A stretch of 64,000 nucleotides of DNA from Calothrix sp. PCC 6303 (lineage in GTDB: Bacteria > Cyanobacteriota > Cyanobacteriia > Cyanobacteriales > Nostocaceae): the NCBI RefSeq assembly GCF_000317435.1, contig NC_019751.1, positions 1,364,001 to 1,428,000 of the forward strand. The letters are read 5' to 3'. Numbering within the stretch: the first letter of the stretch is position 1; each line of letters starts with the position of its first letter. The position numbers were made by a program, and so were the translations under genes. Under the pieces are notes generated by a model that was not told the origin of the DNA, searched no databases, and saw only the letters and a program-made list of their open reading frames with translations. Shown piece after piece: positions 35,865 through 44,631 of this stretch.

Positions 35865-37139
35865 ATGAGAAAAAGCCTATTAAACTTCATTGGATTGGTA
35901 GTTGCGATCGCACTCAGCATCATAGGCTGTAATTATCTGCCACTATCAACTAAATCACCAACAGTCAATATTACAACTATCAAGCTTAGTGGTTGGAGTG
36001 CTTCTCCTGCCGAACAACGATTGCTTAAAAGCGTATTGCGCGATTTTGAAGTCCAGCACCCAAGTATAAAAGTAAAATATGAGGTCATTGCCGACCAATA
36101 TATGGACGTGATCAAAACACGTCTTGTTGGTGAAGCTGCTCCCGATGTATTTTATTTGGATGCATTGGAAGCACCTTTTTTGATGAGTCAAGACGTTATC
36201 GAACCCCTCGATACTTACATCAAGCCCGAATTTGACTTACCTGATTTTCAAGAAGCCCTGCTTAACACTTTCAAATACAAAAATAGCATCTACGGCTTAC
36301 CCAAAGATTATTCGACTTTGGCACTTTTTTACAACAAACAAGCCTTTGCAAATGCAGGTCTAGAAAATCCTCCCACAACTTGGGAAGAATTGCGTGCTGA
36401 TGCCAAAAAACTCACAAAAGACACAAATAATGACGGTAGAATTGACCAATATGGTTTTGGCGAAACACCTGAATTAGCAAGACAAGCTTATAAAATCAAA
36501 GCCTTTGGTGGAGAATTAATTGACAGTAATAGTCGCGCTAATTTTGCAAATCAACAAGCATTACAAGGGTTACAGGTTGTTGTAGATCAGTATCAGAAAG
36601 AACATTCATCGGTACAGAAATCTGATGTAGGCACCAACTCAGGAACTGAAATGTTTGGTCAAGGTAAAGCTGCAATGGTCATTGAAGGTAATTGGGCAAT
36701 CCCTTTTCTCAAGGAAACATTTCCCAACTTAGGTTTTGCCACCGCAGAAATACCGAAGGTAAATAAAAAATTAGGCACAATGATATTCACTGTCGCCTAT
36801 GTGATGAACAAACAAAGCCAGCATAAACCCGAAGCATGGGAATTAATTTCCTACCTCACCGGGAAACAAGGAATGCAGAAGTGGACGGGAACTGGCTTTG
36901 CTTTACCAACTCGTCAATCTGTAGCTGCAAATTTAGGTTATGAACAAGACCCCTTGAGATCATCTTTAGTAGCAGGTGTAAATTATGGTACACCTTGGCA
37001 AGTGGGGAAGTTTCCCGCAGCAATTACGAATAATTTTGACAACCAATTTATTAGTGCCATGTTGGGAGAACAGACGTTGATGCAAGCAATGGAAAAGGCG
37101 CAAAATCAAGCAAATCAATTGATTAAGACACTTGATTAG
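35865..37139 (+). CDS. Sugar ABC transporter substrate-binding lipoprotein
   Basis: A 424-residue extracellular solute-binding protein family 1. Start MRKSLLNF gives a lipoprotein signal with lipobox SIIGC at about residues 18-22; a TTG frame starts seven codons earlier. Mature features are IKLSGWSASPAEQRLLKSVLRDFE, GEAAPDVFYLDA (about 90-101), a calcium-type loop DTNNDGRIDQYG (about 187-198) and GKAAMVIEGNW. It probably binds an oligosaccharide or osmolyte such as glucosylglycerol, sucrose or trehalose (inference). The permeases lie 1.4 kb downstream, separated by a toxin-antitoxin pair and MITEs. No ATPase gene is present in the window. Confidence 0.88.
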   Translation: MRKSLLNFIGLVVAIALSIIGCNYLPLSTKSPTVNITTIKLSGWSASPAEQRLLKSVLRDFEVQHPSIKVKYEVIADQYMDVIKTRLVGEAAPDVFYLDALEAPFLMSQDVIEPLDTYIKPEFDLPDFQEALLNTFKYKNSIYGLPKDYSTLALFYNKQAFANAGLENPPTTWEELRADAKKLTKDTNNDGRIDQYGFGETPELARQAYKIKAFGGELIDSNSRANFANQQALQGLQVVVDQYQKEHSSVQKSDVGTNSGTEMFGQGKAAMVIEGNWAIPFLKETFPNLGFATAEIPKVNKKLGTMIFTVAYVMNKQSQHKPEAWELISYLTGKQGMQKWTGTGFALPTRQSVAANLGYEQDPLRSSLVAGVNYGTPWQVGKFPAAITNNFDNQFISAMLGEQTLMQAMEKAQNQANQLIKTLD

Positions 37140-37263
37140 AAATTAATTTTTGGATTTAGCTATTTATAAGAGTTGAAAATTCGTTAATGTCGAGGAGAAC
37201 TAGACATATCTTCATGCGATTGCGCTGGTAGAATAAGAGCAAATATTTAGGCAATTAGTATTT

Positions 37264-37527
37264 ATGGAAAATTCTCCATCGATTTCAGAGCAACCTCTAA
37301 GTAATTTGACAGCAGCAGACTTAGAAATATTAATTACCCAAATTGTCAAGAAAGTTATTAAACAAGAAACACAGCAACAACAAGCAGATCTTCCCGTGAC
37401 GCAAGAAAGCTACGCTTTGCTAACACGAACGCAAGAATTATTAAATACATTTGGGAGTTGGGAGGATACCCGGAGTACAGAAGAAATAGTTGATGATATT
37501 TACGCAAGCCGTACAGTCAGTGAATAA
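37264..37527 (+). CDS. Probable antitoxin of vapBC-like pair
   Basis: An 87-residue acidic, glutamine-rich helical protein (SNLTAADLEILITQIVKKVIKQETQQQQ). The C-terminal DTRSTEEIVDDIYASRTVSE resembles the toxin-binding tail of small antitoxins. It ends 5 bases before a PIN toxin gene. No classical DNA-binding fold is obvious at the N-terminus. Assignment is mainly from context. Confidence 0.7.
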   Translation: MENSPSISEQPLSNLTAADLEILITQIVKKVIKQETQQQQADLPVTQESYALLTRTQELLNTFGSWEDTRSTEEIVDDIYASRTVSE

Positions 37528-37532
37528 CCATA

Positions 37533-37937
37533 ATGGATAATTTACTCGATACTGACACTTGCATCTACTGGCTTAATGGTCGTGAGGTTGTTAGAAATAA
37601 ACTGTTATCTATCGGCTTGAATAACGTCTCAATTTGTTCTATTTCTGTTGCCGAATTATATTACGGTGCTTACAATTCTAGTAGAGTTGAAGAAAATTTG
37701 ATCCGTGCTGAAAGATTTATACAAAACATGACTGTTATCCCTTTAAATAATGATTCATTGAAATTATTTGGAGAATTAAAAGCCGAACTTCGTAAACTTG
37801 GACAACCAGTTGCAGATTTCGATTTACTAATTGCCAGTGTAGCGATTACAGAAAGACTAGTCTTAGTAACAAATAATACTCGGCATTATGAGCGTATTCC
37901 TAATATCCAATTAGAAAATTGGACGCTGATTGACTAA
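37533..37937 (+). CDS. vapC: VapC-like PIN-domain toxin
   Basis: A 134-residue PIN ribonuclease. The acidic active site is visible as LLDTDTCIYWL (first Asp, residues 4-14), SVAELYYGAY (Glu, about 42), PVADFDLLIAS (Asp pair, about 92-102) and VLVTNNTRHYERI. By family such toxins cut tRNA or rRNA and are neutralised by the antitoxin encoded just upstream. Complete by length and motifs. Its TAA stop abuts the left end of a MITE-like element. The pair sits between the binding-protein and permease genes of a sugar transporter. Confidence 0.88.
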   Translation: MDNLLDTDTCIYWLNGREVVRNKLLSIGLNNVSICSISVAELYYGAYNSSRVEENLIRAERFIQNMTVIPLNNDSLKLFGELKAELRKLGQPVADFDLLIASVAITERLVLVTNNTRHYERIPNIQLENWTLID

Positions 37938-38188
37938 CAATACCTTCGCTATTTTACGATAAATAAAGCTTTAAGTCTCCAGGGTAAATTAAGGCTTTCT
38001 GTTTTTTTTGGCAAAACTAAAAGCCGTATAAACATGGTGCTGGTTTTCCCGTACAGGGTTTTATTTACGTTCTTTAGCCCATAAGGGTTTTAAGCTTTTG
38101 CTGTCGGCTGAAAATAAAACCCTTATTTTTCAGGAATCCGATGATTTTGCATGGTTTTTGTGATATTCCGTTTTGGCGAAGGTATTGT
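37937..38188. mobile_element. MITE-like element with ACAATACCTTCGC ends
   Basis: A 252-base segment bounded by ACAATACCTTCGCTA at the left and GGCGAAGGTATTGT at the right, an inverted repeat of about 13-15 bases. The inside has AAGGGTTTTA and TAAAACCCTT arms, giving further pairing. No coding frame. Its left edge touches the vapC stop codon, so it may supply the 3' end of that mRNA. Confidence 0.6.
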
Positions 38189-38234
38189 CAAGATAGACGA
38201 GGTTTATGTATTTTTTAATTAAGTTTTTAATCTT

Positions 38235-38337
38235 ATACCAATTCAAATAATGATTGCAACACATCAAACAGTAGAGACGTAGCAGTGCTACGTCTCTACA
38301 AATATCTATCTATCGCATTGTTTTTTCAAATTGGTAT
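38235..38337. mobile_element. 103-base MITE, copy 1
   Basis: Ends ATACCAATTCAAAT and TTTCAAATTGGTAT are inverted repeats. The centre is a perfect GTAGAGACGTAGCA / TGCTACGTCTCTAC hairpin. It is identical to the copy at 41201-41303 except for one base (A or G near the right end). The rest of the 38338-38502 spacer shows only the promoter region of the permease gene. Confidence 0.85.
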
Positions 38338-38502
38338 TAAATTAGAGGGTTGAAAAATTTCAATAATAATAAGGGATATTAACTTTCGAGAGGGATGATA
38401 TTTTTGCTTTTATACATCTATCTAAAGGAGTATTATAGATTATCATGCATCTTATTTCGCTACAACTAAATTTAAGTGTATGAAAGGTGCGGAGATTGAC
38501 AA

Positions 38503-39408
38503 GTGATTGAAGCAAGAAGACGAAGAAGAAACACCAAGTTATATCTGACTGAAAATATAGCTGGATATGGGTTTATGACTCCAACTATTTTGGTGTTGGG
38601 GACATTTATTGTATTACCTATTATTTATGCGGTATTTTTGTCACTGCATAAAGTCCAGCTACTTGGTGGAATTAAATACGAATTTATTGGGTTTCGCAAT
38701 TTTAACAACTTAGTGGAAGACGATCGCGTTTGGATTGCGTTACGAAATACAATCGAATATGTGACGATTGTAGTCCCATCGCAAACGATTTTGGCTTTGA
38801 TTTTAGCTGTCACCTTGAACTCTGGGATTCGCGGGAAAAATTGGTGGAGAATTCTCTATTTTTTGCCAACTGTCACCTCATCAGCAGTATTAACGCTGAT
38901 TTTCATGTGGATATATAACAGTAATGGTTTATTAAATAATTTTCTTGCCTTTTTAAGATTACCTACCTACAACTGGTTAGGCGACCCTAGCGTAGCACTC
39001 AAAGGGATTATGATCATGAATATCTGGTCAACCGCGCCATTTTTCATGGTAATTTATTTAGCAGCCTTGCAAGATATTCCGCGATCGCTTTACGAAGCGG
39101 CTGAACTAGATGGAGCAAATCCTTGGCAGCAAATTATACACATTACGATTCCCATGTTACGTCCAGTGACATTTTTTGTGTTAGCAATGGGGATTATTGG
39201 TACATTCCAGTTATTTGACCAATCTTACATTTTTTCCAACGGCAATGGTGGTCCCAATAATGCCACCCTCACAGTAGTATTACTCATATATCAAGCAGTC
39301 TTTCGCAACTTACAGATGGGATATGGATCTGCGATCGCATTTCTACTTGCAAGCGTTATTATCGTCGTAACCCTGATTCAACGCCGCTTATTTGGTGAAA
39401 AAATATAA
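38503..39408 (+). CDS. Sugar ABC transporter permease (MalF/UgpA type)
   Basis: A 301-residue inner-membrane permease with a GTG start. Six hydrophobic helices (first at about 23-47, FMTPTILVLGTFIVLPIIYAVFLSL). The EAA coupling loop is RSLYEAAELDGANPWQQIIHITIPM (about 203-227), typical of carbohydrate ABC permeases of the MalF side. It pairs with the 40158 permease and with the binding protein at 35865. The ATPase must be encoded elsewhere, as shared MsmX-type ATPases often are. Confidence 0.9.
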   Translation: MIEARRRRRNTKLYLTENIAGYGFMTPTILVLGTFIVLPIIYAVFLSLHKVQLLGGIKYEFIGFRNFNNLVEDDRVWIALRNTIEYVTIVVPSQTILALILAVTLNSGIRGKNWWRILYFLPTVTSSAVLTLIFMWIYNSNGLLNNFLAFLRLPTYNWLGDPSVALKGIMIMNIWSTAPFFMVIYLAALQDIPRSLYEAAELDGANPWQQIIHITIPMLRPVTFFVLAMGIIGTFQLFDQSYIFSNGNGGPNNATLTVVLLIYQAVFRNLQMGYGSAIAFLLASVIIVVTLIQRRLFGEKI

Positions 39409-39490
39409 CTTATATTTTCATGATTTGCTAGTTTAATGTAAGTCTGAATCAATCACTATTAACCACTAACCAATAATAAATAAGTTAAAT

Positions 39491-40132
39491 ATGCTACTAG
39501 AATTAAGTCGTTTAGAAGTGCCACCAGGACAAAGAGTTTTATTAAGAAATGTTAGCTGGGATGAATTTGAAATAATTCTGGAAGAATTGGGAGAAAAGCG
39601 TGCTGCAAGAGTCGCTTACAATAGAGGGATGCTGGAAATTATGACACCACTACCCGAACACGAACGCAGTAAAGAAAATATTGGCGATTTAATCAAAATA
39701 CTATTTGAAGAATTTGATATAGATTTTTCACCTTTGGGTTCAACTACTTTTAAAAATCAGTTAATGTTGCAAGGAGTTGAGCCAGATAATTGCTTTTATA
39801 TTCAGAATGAGGCATTAATTCGTGCTAAAACTAGAATTGATTTGACCATAGATCCACCACCAGATTTAGCACTAGAAGTCGATGTTACTTCTCGGACTAA
39901 TAGAGAAATTTATCAAAGATTAGGAGTACCAGAATTGTGGAGATTTGAGCGGGACAAATTACAAATAAATATTTTGATAAATAGTTTATATGTTGAAACA
40001 GAATTTAGCCCATATTTTCCAAATATTCCACTTACTCAAGTAATTCCTCAACATCTCTACAAGTTAAAAACTGAATCAAAAAATAAAACAATGCGAGAAT
40101 TTAGATCTTGGGTAAAAGAGCAAATTATTTAA
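39491..40132 (+). CDS. Uma2 family endonuclease-like protein
   Basis: A 213-residue Uma2/DUF820 protein. GQRVLLRNVSWDEFEIILEELGE at the start, YNRGMLEIMTPLPEHER, then PPDLALEVDVTSRT (nuclease-fold Glu/Asp) and YQRLGVPELWRFE. It lies between the two permease genes of the sugar transporter, in the same direction, leaving 26 bases to the second permease. It is therefore likely co-transcribed although functionally unrelated. Confidence 0.85.
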   Translation: MLLELSRLEVPPGQRVLLRNVSWDEFEIILEELGEKRAARVAYNRGMLEIMTPLPEHERSKENIGDLIKILFEEFDIDFSPLGSTTFKNQLMLQGVEPDNCFYIQNEALIRAKTRIDLTIDPPPDLALEVDVTSRTNREIYQRLGVPELWRFERDKLQINILINSLYVETEFSPYFPNIPLTQVIPQHLYKLKTESKNKTMREFRSWVKEQII

Positions 40133-40157
40133 TAATTAATGAGTAATCAAACTAAAA

Positions 40158-40988
40158 ATGTCTCGTACATTCCCAATCTGGAAAATACTCCTATACACAC
40201 TGCTAACTCTATATGCAGTTATTACCCTTATTCCTTTTCTTTGGGCACTTTCAGCATCATTTAAATCTCTTGCAGAAATTTCTAACGGAGATTCTAATTT
40301 CTTCCCCAAAAACTTTACTCTCGATAATTACAAACAAATATTTTTCCAGGAACCATTATTTTTACGCTGGCTATTTAATAGCGTAATTATTGCCGTTGCT
40401 GTCACAGCCTTAAACCTCTTATTTAACACAATGGCAGGTTACGCACTAGCAAGACTCAGTTTTGCAGGTAAACACTTTTGGTTTTTACTTATTCTGACTA
40501 TTTTAGCAATACCCGCGCAAATTACACTAATTCCTACATTCCTTATTTTAAAGACTTTAGGCTGGTTAAATTCCTATCAAGGAATGATTGTTCCGAGCAT
40601 GGTAAATGCCACATTTATATTTATGATGCGGCAATTTTTTATCAATTTTCCCAAAGAATTAGAGGAAGCAGCAGCTTTAGATGGATTGACACAATTTGGT
40701 ATTTTTCAACGCATAGTTTTACCATTAGCAAAACCAGCATTAGCTGCACAAGCAGTATTTGTATTTATGGGTAGTTGGAATAACTTTTTATTACCTGTTG
40801 TAATTTTATTTGACCCCGAAATGTTTACTTTGCCGTTGGGTTTAAATACTTTCAAAGGTCAATATATCAGCTTTTGGAATTACATCATGGCAGCTTCGAT
40901 GATATTTACCATCCCCGCTTTGGTTATTTATGCATTCTTTAATCGTTATTTTATTCAAAGCGTAACATTTACTGGCGGAAAAGGATGA
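40158..40988 (+). CDS. Sugar ABC transporter permease (MalG/UgpE type)
   Basis: A 276-residue membrane protein with six helices. The MalG-side EAA loop is ELEEAAALDGLTQFGIFQRIVLPLAKPA (about 171-198). LIPTFLILKTLGWLNSYQGMIVP (about 115-137) is also diagnostic. It forms the heterodimeric channel with the 38503 permease. It ends about 200 bases before the second copy of the 103-base MITE, so the permease block is bracketed by the two near-identical elements. Confidence 0.9.
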   Translation: MSRTFPIWKILLYTLLTLYAVITLIPFLWALSASFKSLAEISNGDSNFFPKNFTLDNYKQIFFQEPLFLRWLFNSVIIAVAVTALNLLFNTMAGYALARLSFAGKHFWFLLILTILAIPAQITLIPTFLILKTLGWLNSYQGMIVPSMVNATFIFMMRQFFINFPKELEEAAALDGLTQFGIFQRIVLPLAKPALAAQAVFVFMGSWNNFLLPVVILFDPEMFTLPLGLNTFKGQYISFWNYIMAASMIFTIPALVIYAFFNRYFIQSVTFTGGKG

Positions 40989-41200
40989 ATAAGAATGTAC
41001 ATATTGAAAATAGGAATTAGGCATAGATCTCTCCGAAAATTATGTAAGTAAGGCTGAACGGACGTACTCCGAAACTGACAAGAAAGCTACGCAAAGATGA
41101 AAAATTACACATTCATTTCTATACTTCACACGGCTATAGATTGAGCTTTGGAAACCAAGGCTATGGCTTTGAGTATGACTTTTGGTTTAATAAAAAACTC

Positions 41201-41303
41201 ATACCAATTCAAATAATGATTGCAACACATCAAACAGTAGAGACGTAGCAGTGCTACGTCTCTACAAATATCTATCTGTCGCATTGTTTTTTCAAATTGG
41301 TAT
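41201..41303. mobile_element. 103-base MITE, copy 2
   Basis: 102 of 103 bases identical to 38235-38337, same orientation. Such identity implies very recent transposition or gene conversion. Direct copies on either side of the permease block could recombine and delete it. Confidence 0.88.
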
Positions 41304-41345
41304 CAGTTTGTGAACGTGCAAAGTATAACAGTCGGATGACCTAAT

Positions 41346-41363
41346 AATTCGCAATTGCGAATT
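41346..41363. repeat. 18-base perfect palindrome
   Basis: AATTCGCAATTGCGAATT, a perfect palindrome between convergent gene ends. It has no T-run. It could be a protein-binding site or a small hairpin closing the atzE transcript at 41408. The remaining spacer (40989-41200) holds nothing recognisable. Confidence 0.55.
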
Positions 41364-41407
41364 GTTTTGACATCGTGCATTACGACTTAAAACGATGATA
41401 TTTAAAA

Positions 41408-42802
41408 CTAATTACCAACCACAGTTGCGGAAATTACACCCATTTTTTCCAATAATCCGGCAACTTGTAAAATCTTCGCTTCATGATGAGGTGCTGCGAT
41501 AATTTGCACACCTAAAGGTAAAGCATTTGTTCTTTTAATTGGTACTGATAAAACTGGTAAACCAATAAATGATAAAGGTTGTGTAAATTGTCCTAAATAT
41601 GGACGTACTAAAATTTCTTCCCCATCTAAAAGCATCGTTTCTTGACCAATTAACGGTGCAGCGATGGGTGTAGTTGGTGCGATAATTACATCTACATGTT
41701 GAAAGATTTCCCTCACTTCGTTTTGGTACCATCTTCTAAATCTTTGAGCTTGGATATACCATTGACTAGGAATTAAAGTACCTGCGAGGAATCTATCTCT
41801 AGTGGCGGGATCAAAATCTTGGGGACGGTGTTTTAAATTGTGAAAGTGTAAATTTGCACCTTCCACAGCGGTAATAATAAAAGCTGCTGCCCTAGCGCGG
41901 TGTGATTCGGGGATGCTAACATACTTCTTCACCCCCAATGCATCTGCAACTTTTTGCACTGCTGCTAGTGCTTCCGGTTCACATTTCTGGGAAAAATACT
42001 CAGATGCGATCGCTATTTTAATTCCATCTATATTATTCAATGATGCCACATGTTGAGTTTTCACAGGTGGAAGTTGACTACAAATAGGATCTCGACTATC
42101 TACACCTTGTAAAACATCAAAAATCACTGCTATATCTCGAATTGAGGTTGAAAAACCTCCAATATGGTCAAAACTGGCTGAAAATAACTTTACACCACCA
42201 CGGGATAATCTCCCGTATGTGGGTTTCAAACCGTAGATACCACACAATGCAGCAGGAACTCTGATTGAACCATTGGTATCTGAACCCAAAGAAATTGGTA
42301 CTAACCCAGCAGCAACAGCAGCAGCGGAACCTCCCGATGAACCTCCTGCAATGCGGGTGATATCATGGGGGTTGTGAGTTGTTCCGTAGTGGGAGTTTTC
42401 CGTTACAAACCCATAAGCGTATTCATCCATATTCAACGCACCCACCAACACTGCACCTGCTTCCTTTAACTTGGTGATAGCAGTTGCATCTTGGGTTGCT
42501 GGGGGATTCTCGGAATTAATTTTGGCACCTGCGAGGGTTGTTAAACCTTGGATATCAAAGAGGTTTTTCACAGCAAAGGGGACACCTGCAAGAACTCCAG
42601 GTTTTTTCCCTGCTGCAATTTCCCTATCTATTCTTTCGGCATCAAGGAAAGCGCTTTCGGTAGTGATAGCAGTAAAGCAGTTTAATTGTTTGTTTCCTAT
42701 TTGAATCTGGTGTAAAGTTCTTTGAATAACTTGCGATGCCGCTATTTTACCCGTTTGTACTGCTGATGCGATCGCAACAGCGTCAGTTCTATCTAAATTC
42801 AT
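41408..42802 (-). CDS. atzE: AtzE-type amidase (carboxybiuret hydrolase-like)
   Basis: A 464-residue amidase-signature enzyme. The Ser-cisSer-Lys triad is visible: AVKNLFD (Lys about 77), AGGSSGGSAAAVAAGL (cis-Ser, about 152) and GSDTNGSIRVPAALCG (nucleophile Ser, about 176). The AtzE assignment rests on overall pattern and on the small DUF4089 partner directly upstream, which in known systems is the AtzG subunit. AtzE with AtzG removes the carboxamide from 1-carboxybiuret in the cyanuric acid/urea-type pathway. GatA is the alternative, but gatC and gatB are absent. Confidence 0.82.
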   Translation of the reverse strand: MNLDRTDAVAIASAVQTGKIAASQVIQRTLHQIQIGNKQLNCFTAITTESAFLDAERIDREIAAGKKPGVLAGVPFAVKNLFDIQGLTTLAGAKINSENPPATQDATAITKLKEAGAVLVGALNMDEYAYGFVTENSHYGTTHNPHDITRIAGGSSGGSAAAVAAGLVPISLGSDTNGSIRVPAALCGIYGLKPTYGRLSRGGVKLFSASFDHIGGFSTSIRDIAVIFDVLQGVDSRDPICSQLPPVKTQHVASLNNIDGIKIAIASEYFSQKCEPEALAAVQKVADALGVKKYVSIPESHRARAAAFIITAVEGANLHFHNLKHRPQDFDPATRDRFLAGTLIPSQWYIQAQRFRRWYQNEVREIFQHVDVIIAPTTPIAAPLIGQETMLLDGEEILVRPYLGQFTQPLSFIGLPVLSVPIKRTNALPLGVQIIAAPHHEAKILQVAGLLEKMGVISATVVGN

Positions 42803-42820
42803 CCAAAAATACCTTGATAT

Positions 42821-43006
42821 CTACGGCTGAAAAGTTGGTGAAATCTCAATTTCTTCTGGTAATTCAAACTCATTTACAATTTGAGCAATATTTTGGATGC
42901 GTTGAAAGTTGGCAATAACACCATCCTTATATTCATCACGTAGATTCAACCCAATTAAAACAGCCATATTTTCCACAAAATGCTGTAAGTTTCCTTTATT
43001 CTCCAT
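42821..43006 (-). CDS. atzG: DUF4089 protein, AtzG-like subunit
   Basis: A 61-residue protein, start MENKGNLQHFVENMAVLIGL chosen inside a longer frame that would run into the photolyase gene. The DUF4089 pattern is seen: VENMAVLIGLNL, EYKDGVIANFQRI and ELPEEIEISPTFQP, resembling GatC/AtzG. It would bind and stabilise the AtzE amidase, whose gene starts 19 bases downstream. Confidence 0.78.
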   Translation of the reverse strand: MENKGNLQHFVENMAVLIGLNLRDEYKDGVIANFQRIQNIAQIVNEFELPEEIEISPTFQP

Positions 43007-43041
43007 AATTGAGTTTTTCTCCAATGCTGATTTCCGATAGC

Positions 43042-44529
43042 TCAATGATACCAATTATCTACTTGTTGTTGAATACTTTCCAATTCCTCTGCTGACATTT
43101 TATCTAGGTTTTTTAAAATAAAGCTCATTCTTCCTTGCTTCATTAACTTATTGCGGTGACGGTGGAGAAAGTTCCAGTAAAAGAAGTTAAATGGACAGGC
43201 TTTTTCGCCAATTTTTTCTTTATGGTTGTATGCACAATTTTTACAGTAATCGCTCATTTTATTGATGTAATTGGCTGAGGATGCGTAGGGTTTTGATGCT
43301 AAAATTCCGCCATCGGCAAACAGTCCCATCCCAATTACGTTGGTTTGCATTACCCAGTCATATCCATCTATAAATGCCCCATGAAACCAGTTTTCTACTT
43401 CTTGAGGTGAAAACCCCGCTATCAATGAAAAGTTACTTAAAATCATCAATCTTTGGATATGATGTGCATATCCTGTGTTATGAATTTGCTTAAATGTCTG
43501 ATGTAGGCAATTCATATTTGTTTCACCTGTCCAGAAAAATTCTGGTAATGGGTGGGTGTGTTCAAAATAGTTTTCTTGGAAGTATGATGCTTCTACATAA
43601 TGATATAAGCCATGCATATATTCTCTCCATCCTAATATTTGACGAATAAATCCTTCGACGCTATTTAGGGGGATTTTTTCCTGTTGGTAGGCTGTTTCGG
43701 CAGCTTGAATAACTTCCAATGGATGTAATAAACCAATATTTAAATATGGAGATATCAAAGAATGCCACATGGTTTCTTCTCCTGTAACCATTGCATCTTG
43801 ATATGTGCCAAACTCAGTTAAATTGGTACAAATAAAATACTCTAATACTTCTAGTGCTTGGGTTCGGTTGACTCCCCAATTAAAGGATGTGAGGGAACCG
43901 TAGGTTGGTATTTCTAAGTTATTTACTACTTCTATAACTTCCAAAGTAATGTCATCTGCCTCAAAGTGTTTTGGTGGAGGTGGATTTAATTTACCTTTGG
44001 GTGGTTGACGATTTTCTTTGTCGTAGTTCCATTCTCCTCCTATTGGTTTTTTCCCCTCCATCAAGATATTAAACTTCTGTCTTCCTTCCCGGTAAAAATA
44101 TTCCATCAACAGGCTTTTTCTCCCTTTTGCCCATTCTTGAAATTCTGTTTTTTGCCAAAGGAAATGATTGTTGGCAATCACGGTTACTTTACAGGGTAAT
44201 TCTGCAATGATGTCCAAAAATCCCCTGTCTGGGGGTTCCATGATGCGAATTTCGCTGATGTTGTTTGCTTTTACCCATGCTTTGAGAGGTGTAATAAAGT
44301 CGTGACTGACTTCATAGGTAACTGCATACCCCTGTTGACGGAGTTCCTCAGCAAAATGACGCATTGCTGACCAGATTAACACGAGTTTTTGCTTGTGGTA
44401 AGGTCGCTTTTGGATGTGTTGAAGGGATTCAATGAAGATGACGGGGGTATTTTCTTGGTGACTACAACTTTGGATTGCTGCTTGTTGTTGTGAAAGTTGA
44501 TTTCCTAGTACCCATATTCCGGTTGCCAT
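43042..44529 (-). CDS. FeS-type bacterial (6-4) photolyase/cryptochrome
   Basis: A 495-residue member of the FeS-BCP class, which repairs (6-4) photoproducts or senses light using FAD, a lumazine antenna and a [4Fe-4S] cluster. Four cysteines are at about residues 341 (NMNCLHQ), 429, 432 (DYCKNC) and 445 (KACPF). Their spacing equals, as I recall it, that of the cluster ligands in Agrobacterium PhrB. HHIQRLMILSN (about 356) and DGYDWVMQTNVIGMG (about 388) belong to the FAD pocket. First of an operon with atzG-atzE. Confidence 0.9.
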   Translation of the reverse strand: MATGIWVLGNQLSQQQAAIQSCSHQENTPVIFIESLQHIQKRPYHKQKLVLIWSAMRHFAEELRQQGYAVTYEVSHDFITPLKAWVKANNISEIRIMEPPDRGFLDIIAELPCKVTVIANNHFLWQKTEFQEWAKGRKSLLMEYFYREGRQKFNILMEGKKPIGGEWNYDKENRQPPKGKLNPPPPKHFEADDITLEVIEVVNNLEIPTYGSLTSFNWGVNRTQALEVLEYFICTNLTEFGTYQDAMVTGEETMWHSLISPYLNIGLLHPLEVIQAAETAYQQEKIPLNSVEGFIRQILGWREYMHGLYHYVEASYFQENYFEHTHPLPEFFWTGETNMNCLHQTFKQIHNTGYAHHIQRLMILSNFSLIAGFSPQEVENWFHGAFIDGYDWVMQTNVIGMGLFADGGILASKPYASSANYINKMSDYCKNCAYNHKEKIGEKACPFNFFYWNFLHRHRNKLMKQGRMSFILKNLDKMSAEELESIQQQVDNWYH

Positions 44530-44631
44530 TGTTGAGTTGTTAGTTAGTACATAGTTTAATATAGACTATGTATTATGAATTGATACTATATTTTAATTTG
44601 GAAACACTAGCTATCTAAATATACTTCCCGT

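Noticed and set aside
43006-43054. Longer AtzG start overlapping the photolyase gene
   Set aside because: The extra residues (MVSLSYRKSALEKNSI) do not resemble DUF4089 and are encoded by photolyase sequence.
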